Shown here in pieces: positions 8,565-18,339 of a DNA stretch of 64,000 bases. The notes under the pieces are model-generated. The model had not been told where the DNA came from and searched no databases. It worked only from the letters and a program-made list of their open reading frames with translations. The stretch comes from an uncultured Ruminococcus sp. Lineage in GTDB: Bacteria; Bacillota; Clostridia; Oscillospirales; Ruminococcaceae. Within the stretch, counting starts at the first letter, position 1. Each line of letters opens with the position of its first letter. The translations under genes were made by a program, and so were the position numbers. The stretch covers positions 1 through 64,000 of the forward strand of contig CANQVA010000008.1 in the NCBI GenBank assembly GCA_947627175.1, given 5' to 3'.

Positions 8565-9296
8565 TCAGTTCTCCTTGCCTATGGCGTTACGGATAGCACG
8601 GAGTTCTTCTGCTGTAAGTTCACGCCATGTTCCGGGTTTAAGCATACCAAGTTTCAGAGGTCCTATGCTTATACGGCGTAAACGTGCGACTTCAAGTCCC
8701 ACTGCTTCACACATTTTTCTTATCTGTCTGTTTCTGCCCTCTTTAATAGTAATCAGCATAACAACTCTGCCGGGCTGTTTTTCTTTTACGATAACATTCG
8801 CAGGAAGTGTTTTTTTGCCGTCTATTTCAATTCCCTCAGAAAGCCGTACAAGCTGTTCATCCGAAATATCAGGGCGGACTGTTACACGGTATGTCTTTGA
8901 AATATGACGGCTCGGGTGCATTATGCTGTTTGCAAATTCTCCGTCATTTGTAAACAGAAGAAGTCCTTCCGAATTTCTGTCAAGTCTGCCGACGGGATAT
9001 ACACGTTCTTCAATATCGCTGATTAAATCCATAACACAACGTCTGTCAAGTTCGTCTGAAACTGTAGTGACATATCCTCTTGGTTTGTTGAGCATGATAT
9101 AGATAAAATTTTTCTTTTTCGGCATATATATGCGTTCGCCGTCAATTGTTATTATATCCCTGAAATCGCACTTATCGCCAAGTTTTATGGGTCTGCCGTT
9201 AAGTTTTACCCTACCTTGTGAAATAAGTGTTTCAGCCTTACGGCGTGAACAGTAGCCACTGTCCGCAATCATCTTTTGTATTCTTAACTTTTCCAC
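8565..9296 (-). CDS. rluB: RsuA/RluB-family rRNA pseudouridine synthase
   Basis: A 243-residue enzyme that isomerises uridine to pseudouridine in rRNA. An S4 RNA-binding domain occupies residues 2-60 (IQKMIADSGYCSRRKAETLI). The catalytic domain has the conserved GRLDRNSEGLLL motif with the catalytic Asp near residue 103, and NRQIRKMCEAVG near the end. This order matches RluB, which modifies 23S rRNA in Bacillus, although RsuA-type substrate choice cannot be excluded. In many Firmicutes it lies near scpAB and ytfJ, as it does here. Confidence 0.92.
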   Translation of the reverse strand: MEKLRIQKMIADSGYCSRRKAETLISQGRVKLNGRPIKLGDKCDFRDIITIDGERIYMPKKKNFIYIMLNKPRGYVTTVSDELDRRCVMDLISDIEERVYPVGRLDRNSEGLLLFTNDGEFANSIMHPSRHISKTYRVTVRPDISDEQLVRLSEGIEIDGKKTLPANVIVKEKQPGRVVMLITIKEGRNRQIRKMCEAVGLEVARLRRISIGPLKLGMLKPGTWRELTAEELRAIRNAIGKEN

Positions 9297-9313
9297 TTTA
9301 TCTCCATTTTCTA

Positions 9314-10462
9314 TCAGGAAAAAATATTCCCGAGTTTATGTGTTATTTTTTTGAAAATACTTGTTTTCTTTGTTGATTTTTTTATTATTTTAACAGGAGC
9401 GTCCTCCTCTGCAAAAAGCGGTATACGGCGGACTTCCCTACCGTTACAGCTTATACTTAATTGTGCCGTTTCCTCTCCTTCCTCAACAGGAGCATAAACA
9501 AACGGTGCGGATATTATCTGATATTCAAAATCTTCAGGCTTTGCTGTAAATGACGTAACATAAACAGGTTCTTCACCTGCTGTAAGAGATAGTCTGTCCT
9601 TTTCCGCACCTGCAATATTCATTGAAAGATTTTCAGGAATATCAAGTTCAATATTATGAACAGTTGCAAAGCCGTAATCATACATAGCCATATGGTCGTT
9701 CCAGTCGTTGCGGTCATTGAGAGTAACGCATATAAGGTTGACGCCGTCACGTTCACAAGCTGATACAAGGCATCGTCCCGCCTCATCTGTAAATCCCGTT
9801 TTTACACCGTAAACACCGTCATACATAGTCAACAGCTTGTTCGTGTTTTTTAGCCAGCGTGTATATGGAGGATTTCCAAATTCAAGTTTTATACTTGGTG
9901 AGGAACATATTTCACGAAAAATATCATTTTTGAGTGCCTCACGTGCAAGAATCGCCATGTCATAAGCCGATGAACCGTGTCCCTCTCCCTCAAGTCCCGA
10001 CGGTGTGACAAACCATGTCCTTGACAAACCGAGTTCCTTTGCCTTTTCATTCATCATTACGGCAAAATTTTCAAGACTTCCGGCGAGCTTTACGGCAGTC
10101 GCATTTGCAGCGTCATTTCCTGACGGTAAAAGCATACCGCAACACAATGCATATTTAGTGACTATATCGCCCTTTTGCAAACCCATTGACGAGCCTTCAA
10201 CCATTATAGCATCACCGTCAACTTCAAATTCTTCATACAAGTTACCGCTTTCAAGACAAAGCATGGTAGTCATTATTTTAGTTGTGCTTGCCATAGGCAG
10301 TTTCTGATTACAGTTAAGGGAATAAATAATTTCTCCTGTATCTGCCGAAATAAGAACAGCTGATTTTGCTGATATTTCAGGTTTTTCCGCCGCATATGCA
10401 TTCAGTCCCGCATTACCTGCAATAAAAACAGCTGTACAGACCGACACAATAATTCTTTTCAT
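9314..10462 (-). CDS. dacF: D-alanyl-D-alanine carboxypeptidase (penicillin-binding protein 5/DacF type)
   Basis: A 382-residue exported enzyme that trims the terminal D-Ala from peptidoglycan stem peptides. The signal peptide covers residues 1-24 (cleavage after AYA). The serine peptidase S11 motifs are in order: MASTTKIMT (SxxK, residues about 57-65), PSGNDAAN (SxN) and YGVKTGFTDEAG (KTG). A C-terminal beta domain follows, then a Lys-rich end that could bind membrane amphipathically. CGGAGGT supports the start. It lies between ytfJ and rluB, the usual clostridial setting of dacF/dacB-like genes. Confidence 0.92.
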   Translation of the reverse strand: MKRIIVSVCTAVFIAGNAGLNAYAAEKPEISAKSAVLISADTGEIIYSLNCNQKLPMASTTKIMTTMLCLESGNLYEEFEVDGDAIMVEGSSMGLQKGDIVTKYALCCGMLLPSGNDAANATAVKLAGSLENFAVMMNEKAKELGLSRTWFVTPSGLEGEGHGSSAYDMAILAREALKNDIFREICSSPSIKLEFGNPPYTRWLKNTNKLLTMYDGVYGVKTGFTDEAGRCLVSACERDGVNLICVTLNDRNDWNDHMAMYDYGFATVHNIELDIPENLSMNIAGAEKDRLSLTAGEEPVYVTSFTAKPEDFEYQIISAPFVYAPVEEGEETAQLSISCNGREVRRIPLFAEEDAPVKIIKKSTKKTSIFKKITHKLGNIFS

Positions 10463-10535
10463 TTTGCATACCTCCGAAACAAGTCCATTTATGTTACAGG
10501 ATATGCAAAATAAATATTATATATTCCGTTTCTGC

Positions 10536-10958
10536 TTAATCTTTAAGAGTTACTTCCGCATTTTCGGAATTATCATTCTTTTTCTTTCTTTTTCCCATAA
10601 AATCAGAAACCTTATTAACAACAGTCGGAATTGAATTTATAGCGGTACTTATAGGGTCATTGCCTGAAGTAACAGATACCATTTTTGCCGTACCGTCGGG
10701 AGATATTACAAGAAATCCCTCCGGTTTGATTGAAACGCCTGCACCTGCTCCACCACCGAAAAGATTCTTTTCATAGCGTGACGGAAGGTCAGAACCGCCC
10801 GATGCAAAACCATATGAAACTTTTGAAATCGGTATAATAGTTGTACCGTCGTCAAGTTTTAAGGGTTCGCCGATAACTGAATTGACATCAGCCATTTCCT
10901 TAATTTTTTCCATTGAAATTCCCAAAATATCATTTATTGGTGTTTTTCCGTTATCCAT
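10536..10958 (-). CDS. ytfJ: YtfJ/GerW family sporulation-associated protein
   Basis: A 140-residue protein of the GerW/YtfJ family. The N-terminal half has VNSVIGEPLKLDDGTTIIPISKVSYGFASGG, here quoted only as the region at residues 25-55. A Gly-rich patch LFGGGAGAG follows, then a beta-rich segment. The protein is cytosolic with a Lys/Asn-rich tail. In Bacillus GerW is needed for normal germination, but homologues occur in non-sporulating relatives. It follows the DUF2953 gene by 9 bases, as in many Firmicutes (ytfI-ytfJ). Confidence 0.93.
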   Translation of the reverse strand: MDNGKTPINDILGISMEKIKEMADVNSVIGEPLKLDDGTTIIPISKVSYGFASGGSDLPSRYEKNLFGGGAGAGVSIKPEGFLVISPDGTAKMVSVTSGNDPISTAINSIPTVVNKVSDFMGKRKKKNDNSENAEVTLKD

Positions 10959-10967
10959 ATTACAACC

Positions 10968-11876
10968 TCACTTTTGCCTTTCGGCAGATTTTTTTGTTCT
11001 TTTCTTTTTTAACTTATCCGGTAAAAATATTTTAAAAAGATATGTTGCAAGAAACCACAGACCTGCTCCTGCAAGTGTATGCAGACGGAATTTTACAATG
11101 CATGATGCGTCCCACTGCGATTTTTTAAGTGAAAAGCCACAACGTATATCAACTGTTTTATAGCTGACAGTACAGGCTTCACCCAGCCACGCAAGACTAT
11201 TCCAAACTGTACCGCTTACTAATCCGTAATTTACGGCACATTTATAAGCGTCCTCATCTGCAACGATAAAATCTATAAAGACATCATGAATATGAAAACC
11301 TTTGAAAACTTTAAGGAGCGGTCTATTTCCGCAATCCCAGACATCAAGCAAAAAATCTATCTTATCCATTATTGACTTTTCGCTGTCTGTTTCATCTTCA
11401 TCTGTACAATTTTCTTCTTCGTCATCAAAAACATAATATTCATCGTCGCTGTAATCTTTATTATCATCTTCACTATCTTTATGATTTTTCTTGTTTTTTA
11501 TCCTTTTAATTTTCTCTGCACGTACAGCGTTTTCGTCCTGTTCCCCGACAACTTCACTGTTTTCCGCATCATCTTCATAAAAATTCAGACTTATTTCATC
11601 ATCATATTCATCATATTTTCCGGAAAATTCGTCATTATCTTTTTCATCAGGTTCAGGCTTTTTATTTTTCTTCCTGCGTTTTTTCAGAAGGTTAAGCAAA
11701 CCTTTCCCATCAGACCCCATAAGCGGTATTACTGAAAACTTGACTTTATATTCAAGTTTACCGTCTATGAAACTTATCTTTACAACAGCAGGCATTGCAA
11801 GTGCAAGTATAAGAAGAAATACAGCAACACCCAGAACAGAAAGAATTATATACAGCAGTATTTTCAATACAATCAA
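10968..11876 (-). CDS. ytfI: DUF2953 membrane protein (YtfI-like)
   Basis: A 302-residue protein with an N-terminal membrane helix (residues 4-28) and a beta-rich membrane-proximal segment. A very acidic, low-complexity linker follows (about residues 80-165, Asp/Glu/Lys). The conserved DUF2953 domain is at the C-terminal side, with GNRPLLKVFKGFHIHDVFID. A second hydrophobic segment lies near residue 280. The start is TTG, 3 bases after the scpB stop, with GGAG upstream. Its partner ytfJ follows directly. Molecular function is unknown. Confidence 0.8.
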   Translation of the reverse strand: MIVLKILLYIILSVLGVAVFLLILALAMPAVVKISFIDGKLEYKVKFSVIPLMGSDGKGLLNLLKKRRKKNKKPEPDEKDNDEFSGKYDEYDDEISLNFYEDDAENSEVVGEQDENAVRAEKIKRIKNKKNHKDSEDDNKDYSDDEYYVFDDEEENCTDEDETDSEKSIMDKIDFLLDVWDCGNRPLLKVFKGFHIHDVFIDFIVADEDAYKCAVNYGLVSGTVWNSLAWLGEACTVSYKTVDIRCGFSLKKSQWDASCIVKFRLHTLAGAGLWFLATYLFKIFLPDKLKKKRTKKSAERQK

Positions 11877-11879
11877 ATT

Positions 11880-12437
11880 TCACCGCTCCTTCTGTTGATT
11901 TTCGTCACTGTCAAAATTCATTTCTCCCTGACCTGCAAGAACAGGCAAATCAGAAACAGAACTCAATCCGAAACATCTCAAAAAGACTTCTGTTGTCTTG
12001 TATACAATAGGTTTTCCGGGGACATCAAGCCGTCCTGCCTCCTCAACAAGCCCCTTTTCCACAAGATTATTTATAACGGACGAACTGTCAATTCCCCTGA
12101 CGTTTTCGACAAATCCCTTTGAAACAGGCTGATTATATGCAATTATTGTTAGTGCCTCCATAGCCGCATTAGATAGCGGAGAAGATTTTTTTGTTTCAAG
12201 AGCCTTGCGTATATATGGTGCAAATTCTTCACGTGTACACATTTGATAACTGTTTTCAAGTTTTTTTATACATATACCGCTTCCGCAGTCGTTGTAACGT
12301 TCATTAAGCAGTTTTATCATAGATGAAAGCGTTGCCGTGTCAACTCCGCTTGCCTCTGAAAGACGGTATATTTCCACGGGTTCACCGCTGGCAAACAGAA
12401 TTGATTCTACTGCCCCAAGTTTTTCTTTGATTTCCAA
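11880..12437 (-). CDS. scpB: Segregation and condensation protein ScpB
   Basis: A 185-residue ScpB, a winged-helix kleisin-interacting subunit of the SMC-ScpAB condensin. Two tandem winged-helix domains are visible. The first spans residues 5-75 and the second 90-165, with NAAMEALTIIAYNQPVSK and VRGIDSS as the best conserved parts. It begins with TTG and overlaps scpA by 31 bases, which suggests translational coupling. The protein works with SMC to compact and separate the nucleoid. Confidence 0.95.
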   Translation of the reverse strand: MEIKEKLGAVESILFASGEPVEIYRLSEASGVDTATLSSMIKLLNERYNDCGSGICIKKLENSYQMCTREEFAPYIRKALETKKSSPLSNAAMEALTIIAYNQPVSKGFVENVRGIDSSSVINNLVEKGLVEEAGRLDVPGKPIVYKTTEVFLRCFGLSSVSDLPVLAGQGEMNFDSDENQQKER

Positions 12438-13156
12438 AACTTTTTACCGTCCTTTCTTTCCTTTATGAAAATTTTTGTATTATCTTCGCTTATGCATATT
12501 CTGCCCGAACGTGTGAGTTCAAGCACTGCAAGAAAAGTTGCAACTCTTGCCGACCTGTCTGTGATGCCGTCATAAAGACTGTTCATATGAGTTTCACCCG
12601 TGCTGTAAAGTTCTCTGAGAACGTGAACTACCTTTGACATAACAGAAACTATATGCCTTTTTACAACGGAATTTATCTTGTTTTCAATTCTGTTTTCCTG
12701 AAATTCGTTTTTAAATTTCCTGCCTGAAATTCCCTGATATGCCATTACAAGGCGTTCCGGACTGTGGGCAAGGCTGTATACCGTATCAGACTTTATTTTC
12801 ATGGGAGTGCGGACAAATATATCTGCTGTATATTTTTCCGCAAGTCTTTCAGCGGCAATTTTACATATTGAATACTCTATCAATGCACCTTCAAGTTCTT
12901 TTTTCATCTTCTCCGCCTCCTCCGGCTGAGGAAGCAGAGAAGCAGTCTTTATATATATGAGCCTTGCCGCCATTTCAAGAAATTCGCCTGCAAGTTCAAG
13001 ATTTTGTTCATGGCATTCGTCCATAAAAATAAGATACTGTTCAAGCAGTTTTGAAATTTCAATATCACATATATCAAGCTTATGTTTGTTTATAAGATTT
13101 AACAGGACATCAAGAGGCCCTTCAAAGCTGTCAAGCCTGAATGACATTTTTTCCAT
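12407..13156 (-). CDS. scpA: Segregation and condensation protein ScpA
   Basis: A 249-residue kleisin that bridges the two SMC heads and binds ScpB. The N-terminal motif FEGPLDVLLNLI near residues 10-21 is diagnostic, followed by DICDIEI. The C-terminal winged helix includes RSARVATFLAVLELTRSG. The ATG at 13156 overlaps the stop of the upstream protease gene by one base (TAATG). GGTGGGG sits 9 bases before it, so this start is preferred over the longer frame to 13171. Confidence 0.95.
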   Translation of the reverse strand: MEKMSFRLDSFEGPLDVLLNLINKHKLDICDIEISKLLEQYLIFMDECHEQNLELAGEFLEMAARLIYIKTASLLPQPEEAEKMKKELEGALIEYSICKIAAERLAEKYTADIFVRTPMKIKSDTVYSLAHSPERLVMAYQGISGRKFKNEFQENRIENKINSVVKRHIVSVMSKVVHVLRELYSTGETHMNSLYDGITDRSARVATFLAVLELTRSGRICISEDNTKIFIKERKDGKKFWKSKKNLGQ

Positions 13157-13845
13157 TAAGCTATTCCCCACCTATGCATGGGAATCTGCCATACAAGATT
13201 TAACATTTTATCGCTTACGAAATTATTCACAATGGCAAGAATATTATATTGCGACGGAATATAATTCAACACAAGTATAACGATAAGAAATCCCAACTGC
13301 AACTGTTGCTGATGCATATAAAACCAGCGGTCAAATTTGTCATTCGTAAAATAACGTAATACATTAAATCCGTCAAGAGGCGGAAACGGTATCAGATTGA
13401 ACAGTGCAAGACCAATATTTACGCTGAAAAGAAATTCCAACAAAAGAAGTACACTGGACATAGGGGTAATATCTCCCGACATATAAGCATTCATTCCCGA
13501 TTCGGTGCAGAGAAGTAACGCCCATACAAGTATTGAAACAAATGCCGCCAAAAGATTTGAAACCGGACCCACAAGAGCCGTAAGTGCAAAACCGGCACGA
13601 TATTTTTTCATTCGTGTAGGATTTACGGGTACAGGCTTAGCCCAACCGAATCCGGAAAGCACAATCAGTATTGAACCAAGAGGGTCAAGATGTGCAAACG
13701 GGTTGAGAGTAATTCTTCCTTCACGTTCTGCCGTATCGTCACCGAACCACTTTGCGACAAGACCGTGTGCCGCCTCATGAAGCGGCAAAACAAGGAAAAG
13801 AGTTATAACTCTCGAAAATACTCTGAGAAAAGAAGTAATTTCCAT
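13156..13845 (-). CDS. Site-2 protease family membrane metalloprotease
   Basis: A 229-residue polytopic protein of peptidase family M50, the YwhC-like short group. The zinc motif LHEAAH lies at the start of the first core helix, and the third ligand is in NLIPFPPLDG (the N-P-x-x-x-D-G motif). About four to five hydrophobic segments are visible. Substrates of this group are unknown. The ATG at 13845 has AAAGGA upstream and is preferred over the longer frame. It is the first gene of the scp transcript and is commonly found next to scpA in Firmicutes. Confidence 0.88.
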   Translation of the reverse strand: MEITSFLRVFSRVITLFLVLPLHEAAHGLVAKWFGDDTAEREGRITLNPFAHLDPLGSILIVLSGFGWAKPVPVNPTRMKKYRAGFALTALVGPVSNLLAAFVSILVWALLLCTESGMNAYMSGDITPMSSVLLLLEFLFSVNIGLALFNLIPFPPLDGFNVLRYFTNDKFDRWFYMHQQQLQLGFLIVILVLNYIPSQYNILAIVNNFVSDKMLNLVWQIPMHRWGIA

Positions 13846-13997
13846 AGTTATCCTTTCTATAGTTATTTTTTTTAGCATTAAAGGAACATTTTCCCACAGC
13901 TAATTATTTTATTATACTACATTATAATTATTTTTTCAAGTAATCTGAGCAAATTTCATGAAACAAAAAATTTTTTTCACTTTTTTTCAAAAAACAC

Positions 13998-14026
13998 TTG
14001 ATTTTTTCTGTAAGATGTGGTAGAAT
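13998..14026 (+). promoter_or_regulatory. Promoter of rpmB
   Basis: TTGATT (13998-14003), a 17-base spacer and TAGAAT (14021-14026) lie about 40 bases before the rpmB start. Confidence 0.6.
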
Positions 14027-14068
14027 AATCATGTTGACTTTTTATAAAAGATAAGGAGGTGCAGCCTA

Positions 14069-14254
14069 ATGGCAAAATGTGAAATCTGCGGAAAGGGTGT
14101 AACTTTTGGTATAAAGGTTTCCCACTCACACAGACGCACTAACAGAACATGGAAGCCTAATGTAAAGCGTGTTAAGGCTATCGTCAAGGGTACTCCTTGT
14201 CATGTTTACGCTTGTTCAAGATGTCTGCGTTCAGGCAAAGTTGAAAGAGCATAA
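14069..14254 (+). CDS. rpmB: 50S ribosomal protein L28
   Basis: A 61-residue L28, the normal length for the family. MAKCEICGKG and CSRCLRSGKV supply two C-x-x-C pairs, so this is the zinc-binding form of L28. HSHRRTNRTWKPN is the conserved rRNA-binding core. AGGAGGTG precedes the ATG. The gene stands alone between its own promoter and a terminator, divergent from the protease-scpAB transcript. Confidence 0.97.
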   Translation: MAKCEICGKGVTFGIKVSHSHRRTNRTWKPNVKRVKAIVKGTPCHVYACSRCLRSGKVERA

Positions 14255-14273
14255 TAGTTACATTATGGAAATA

Positions 14274-14305
14274 GGACATTCTTTCGGGAATGTCCCTTAT
14301 TTTTT
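14274..14305 (+). terminator. Terminator of rpmB
   Basis: The stem GGACATTC/GAATGTCC with a TTTCGG loop is followed by CTTATTTTTT. Confidence 0.85.
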
Positions 14306-14350
14306 ATAATTTTTAAGAATATATTAAGATTATTTTAATTGTATTTTAAC

Positions 14351-14379
14351 TTGATTGATAAATATTTTCGTGTTATAAT
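14351..14379 (+). promoter_or_regulatory. Promoter of the zinc-ribbon/poly-Asp gene
   Basis: TTGATT (14351-14356), a 17-base spacer and TATAAT (14374-14379) lie about 70 bases before the ATG at 14448. Confidence 0.65.
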
Positions 14380-14447
14380 AGAAGAAGTTACATATCACTT
14401 GAAATTTCAAAAAAAAATTATATATAATATAGATGAGGTGATTTTCA

Positions 14448-15453
<1,006 letters not shown>

Positions 15454-15464
<11 letters not shown>

Positions 15465-16275
15465 CTTCTTCAAAAACAACTGCCTGCATACCCATTTCTT
15501 TATAACGGCGTTCAGCAAGACATTTCATATATTTTGTATTCTTTTTTACAAGAGGGTCATTGAAATAATAGTTTTCGTTGTCGTAGCCGGTGAGGACAAG
15601 ACAGTGTTCGTTTGACTTCCATATATAACGCTCATCTGTTTTTTCAATAATCCAGCTGTTTTGCAGTTTTGTAAAAGTAGGTTTCATATTTATACTGCAC
15701 CACACAATGACGGGTATTCCTTTGTCTATGTAATTATCACATATTTCTTCAAGTGATACATCAGAAAGATTTGTTACTTTATACTTTTTGTCGGTTTTCT
15801 GTTCATCTGATGCAAGATAACGTCTGAATGCAAGTGTAACCGCTCCGCTCATACAGCCGTAACCGCTGTTTTTGTTCGGACTGCCTATAAATACAAGATT
15901 TGGATTACCGCCGTATTTTATGCCGTTTTTAGTGTGAACTTCTACAAATTTCATATAGCCTTCTTTTATAATGTCGCCTGCTGCTATGTCAAATCCGTAA
16001 AATGAAAGAATCATTGACATACTGACAAGTTCACACCCGGTAGGATAATCTTTCTGCGAATAATACGGAACGTCCACAATTTTTGATTTTTCGGGAATAG
16101 ATTTCTTTTCAATTGCAGTAGTCTGAATGACGGTTTTTTCAGTTGTTTTTGTGACTGTTTGTGAAACTGTTGCAGTCGTTTCTTTTTCTACACTTCCGAG
16201 AGGATTCACTTCAACATCAGGTTTTCCGCAGGCGGTAAGCATCATAACAGCAAGCAGACATAAAAATTTTTTCAT
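15454..16275 (-). CDS. C39-like peptidase lipoprotein
   Basis: A 273-residue secreted lipoprotein. The signal peptide ends with LTACGK, a lipobox, so Cys16 is the likely lipid site. A Thr/Ser/Lys-rich linker follows to about residue 65. The Peptidase_C39_2-like domain then begins with VPYYSQKDYPTGCELVS, where the Cys near residue 80 fits the nucleophile. EHCLVLTGYD carries the His and NDPL the Asp/Asn of a papain-like triad. It could cut peptides or amide bonds at the cell surface. GAGGTAATAAT supports the start. The 3' end overlaps the converging gene by 11 bases. Confidence 0.82.
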
Positions 16276-16290
16276 ATTATTACCTCAAAG

Positions 16291-16322
16291 AAAAAGGACA
16301 GTTTTTTTAAGCTGTCCTTTTA
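16291..16322 (-). terminator. Terminator of the metK-side transcript
   Basis: The stem AAAAGGACAG/CTGTCCTTTT with a T-rich loop is followed on the minus strand by TTTCTTTG. It lies just past the stop of the gene at 16328. Confidence 0.7.
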
Positions 16323-16327
16323 TTATG

Positions 16328-16696
16328 TTAGTTTTCCAACGTTTCAGACGTTGTAATATTTGTAACGGCTCTTGTTTCGATTTCTGAACCGTCAGGAGCT
16401 TCCGAAACTGATATAATCACAACTTCAATATCTTTGAATGCGTCTATTATTTCCGAAAGATTAAGCACTGTGCGGTGAAGAATTTCAGTCTGATTTCCCA
16501 TATATACACGGCTTTCCGGCATATCAGGGTTATTTTCAAGCAGTGAAAAAAGCATACTTATAACATCACTTGCATTTTTCGGTGATTCAACCGGTTCATC
16601 TGATTTAAATTTCAGGTTATATTTTCCATAATCTCCAATATGCAGTATTTCAGCAAGAGCAGGATTTTCAAATCTGATTTCTACACGATTTTTCAT
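16328..16696 (-). CDS. Hypothetical protein downstream of metK
   Basis: A 122-residue soluble protein with the pattern of a small alpha/beta domain. No signal peptide, membrane helix or Cys cluster is visible, and I do not recognise the family. AAGGGGGAA supports the start. It begins 12 bases after the metK stop and ends at a terminator, so it is co-transcribed with metK and should share its SAM riboswitch control. A role in methionine or SAM metabolism is only suggested by that linkage. Confidence 0.55.
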   Translation of the reverse strand: MKNRVEIRFENPALAEILHIGDYGKYNLKFKSDEPVESPKNASDVISMLFSLLENNPDMPESRVYMGNQTEILHRTVLNLSEIIDAFKDIEVVIISVSEAPDGSEIETRAVTNITTSETLEN

Positions 16697-16708
16697 AAAA
16701 TTCCCCCT

Positions 16709-17893
16709 TTAAGAAAGAGCCTTTTTAATAAGTTCAGCCTTGTCAGTCTTTTCCCATGCAACGCTGAGTTCTTCACGTCCCATGTGTCCATATGCGGCAA
16801 GCCGTCTGTACTGCGGTTTTCTAAGTTCAAGCATTTCAATAATTGCAGTCGGTCGGAGGTCAAAAACCTTTTCAACAGCTTCAGCAAGTTTTTCATCTGT
16901 AACTTTTCCTGTGCCGAAAGTATCAACAAGAATTGATACAGGATTTGCAACGCCTATCGCATATGAAAGCTGTACTTCACACTTTTCAGCAAGTCCTGCG
17001 GCTACTATATTCTTCGCAATATATCTTGCCGCATACGCTGCACTTCTGTCAACTTTCGTCGGGTCTTTGCCACTGAAAGCACCACCGCCATGACGTGAAT
17101 ATCCGCCGTATGTATCAACTATAATCTTTCTGCCGGTCAGACCGCTGTCACCCTGAGGCCCTCCTATTACAAAACGTCCTGTCGGATTTATGAAAATCTT
17201 TGTATTTTCATCAATAAGTTCTTCAGGTATAACTGCCCTTATAACAAATGCTTCAATATCTTTACGGAGTTGTCCGAGAGTAATATCGGCTGAATGCTGG
17301 GACGATACTACAACAGCATCTACTCTTGCGGGCTTTCCATCAACATACTCAATAGTAACTTGTGTTTTTCCGTCGGGACGAAGATAACGGAGAGTACCGT
17401 CTTTTCTTACTTCTGTAAGTTTAAGTGCGAGCTTGTGGGCGAGTGAAACAGGAAGCGGCATAAATTCGGGAGTTTCGTTGCAGGCAAAGCCAAACATAAT
17501 CCCTTGGTCACCTGCTCCGTTTGAAAGACCGTCATTTTCATTGTTTTCCTCTCTATATTCAAAAGCCTCATTTACGCCCATTGCAATATCTGCCGATTGT
17601 TCATCAATGCTTGTTATAACAGAACAAGTATGTGCATCAAAACCGTATTTTGCACGGTCATAGCCTATATCAGCCACAACTTGACGGGCAATTTTCGGAA
17701 TATCAACCTTTGCGGTTGTAGAAATTTCGCCCATACAAAATATCATACCGGTAGTTACTGCTGTTTCACAAGCAACACGTCCGTTTTTATCCTGTTCAAG
17801 GATAGCGTCAAGAATTGCGTCTGAAATCTGGTCACATATTTTGTCGGGATGACCCTCTGTAACCGATTCAGAAGTAAAAAAAAATCTGTTCAT
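16709..17893 (-). CDS. metK: S-adenosylmethionine synthetase
   Basis: A 394-residue enzyme making S-adenosylmethionine from methionine and ATP. The start [20 protein letters not shown] carries the conserved His of the ATP site (quoted as residues 5-24). [10 protein letters not shown] is the signature hexapeptide region, and [20 protein letters not shown] is the second signature. Length and order match the family. TAGGAGG precedes the ATG. It is the first gene behind a SAM-I riboswitch, which should stop transcription when SAM is high. Confidence 0.97.
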   Translation of the reverse strand: MNRFFFTSESVTEGHPDKICDQISDAILDAILEQDKNGRVACETAVTTGMIFCMGEISTTAKVDIPKIARQVVADIGYDRAKYGFDAHTCSVITSIDEQSADIAMGVNEAFEYREENNENDGLSNGAGDQGIMFGFACNETPEFMPLPVSLAHKLALKLTEVRKDGTLRYLRPDGKTQVTIEYVDGKPARVDAVVVSSQHSADITLGQLRKDIEAFVIRAVIPEELIDENTKIFINPTGRFVIGGPQGDSGLTGRKIIVDTYGGYSRHGGGAFSGKDPTKVDRSAAYAARYIAKNIVAAGLAEKCEVQLSYAIGVANPVSILVDTFGTGKVTDEKLAEAVEKVFDLRPTAIIEMLELRKPQYRRLAAYGHMGREELSVAWEKTDKAELIKKALS

Positions 17894-17905
17894 AATATTC
17901 CTCCT

Positions 17906-18055
17906 AAAAAATAAAAGCGTCCCTTTCCGGAACGCTCTGACTTCTGAAAAAAATCCTCATCTGCCGGATAAACCGCAGGAATTAGCACCTTTTCCGCCTA
18001 AGCAGAAGGTTGCCGGACATCATCGGACCTGTTTCCTCCGTCACTCTTGATAAGG
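17906..18055 (-). promoter_or_regulatory. SAM-I riboswitch (S box) with terminator, controlling metK
   Basis: On the minus strand the aptamer runs 18055-17955. It contains CTTATCAAGAGTGACGGAGG-type P1/P2 sequence, then GATGTCCGGCAACC and GGTGCTAATTCC, the hallmarks of SAM-I. P1 forms from CCTTATC and GATGAGG. An intrinsic terminator follows (stem AGCGTCC/GGAACGCT at 17916-17936, then a T run to 17906). High SAM should favour the terminator and lower metK expression. Confidence 0.95.
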
Positions 18056-18065
18056 TTATACAAGT

Positions 18066-18094
18066 ATTATACATCATAAATCAGAAAATGTCAA
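18066..18094 (-). promoter_or_regulatory. Promoter of the metK riboswitch transcript
   Basis: The minus strand has TTGACA (18094-18089), a 17-base spacer and TATAAT (18071-18066), just before the SAM-I aptamer. Confidence 0.8.
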
Positions 18095-18133
18095 TAGTTT
18101 TCGGAATATTTTTTTAATTTTTCACTAAAAAAA

Positions 18134-18165
18134 CAAATGGACTTCCGGTTAAGAAAGTCCATTTG
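18134..18165 (-). terminator. Terminator of the two-component operon
   Basis: The stem AAATGGACTT/AAGTCCATTT is followed on the minus strand by a T run. It lies about 175 bases past the histidine kinase stop, so the 3' untranslated region would be long. Confidence 0.6.
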
Positions 18166-18197
18166 CCATGATATAGGGATTATTGGGGATTTTGTAA

Positions 18198-18221
18198 TGC
18201 AGTGCTGGGGTAAGCACTGCA
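18198..18221. repeat. Hairpin in the metK/kinase intergenic region
   Basis: A perfect 9-base stem, TGCAGTGCT with AGCACTGCA, closes a GGGGTA-type loop. There is no T run. It lies in the presumed 3' untranslated region of the two-component operon. Its role is unknown. Confidence 0.5.
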
Positions 18222-18339
18222 CCAACCATGAAAAAAACAACTTCAGGATTTCTCCTTCAGCGTTTATATGATACAATTTTTATGTGTTGATAATATGATA
18301 TAAAAGTGAAAAATGTGTGAATCTTTTTCTGATGATATT

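Noticed and set aside
18091-18276. A 61-codon frame between metK and the histidine kinase
   Set aside because: It overlaps the terminator hairpin and metK promoter and lacks a ribosome site.
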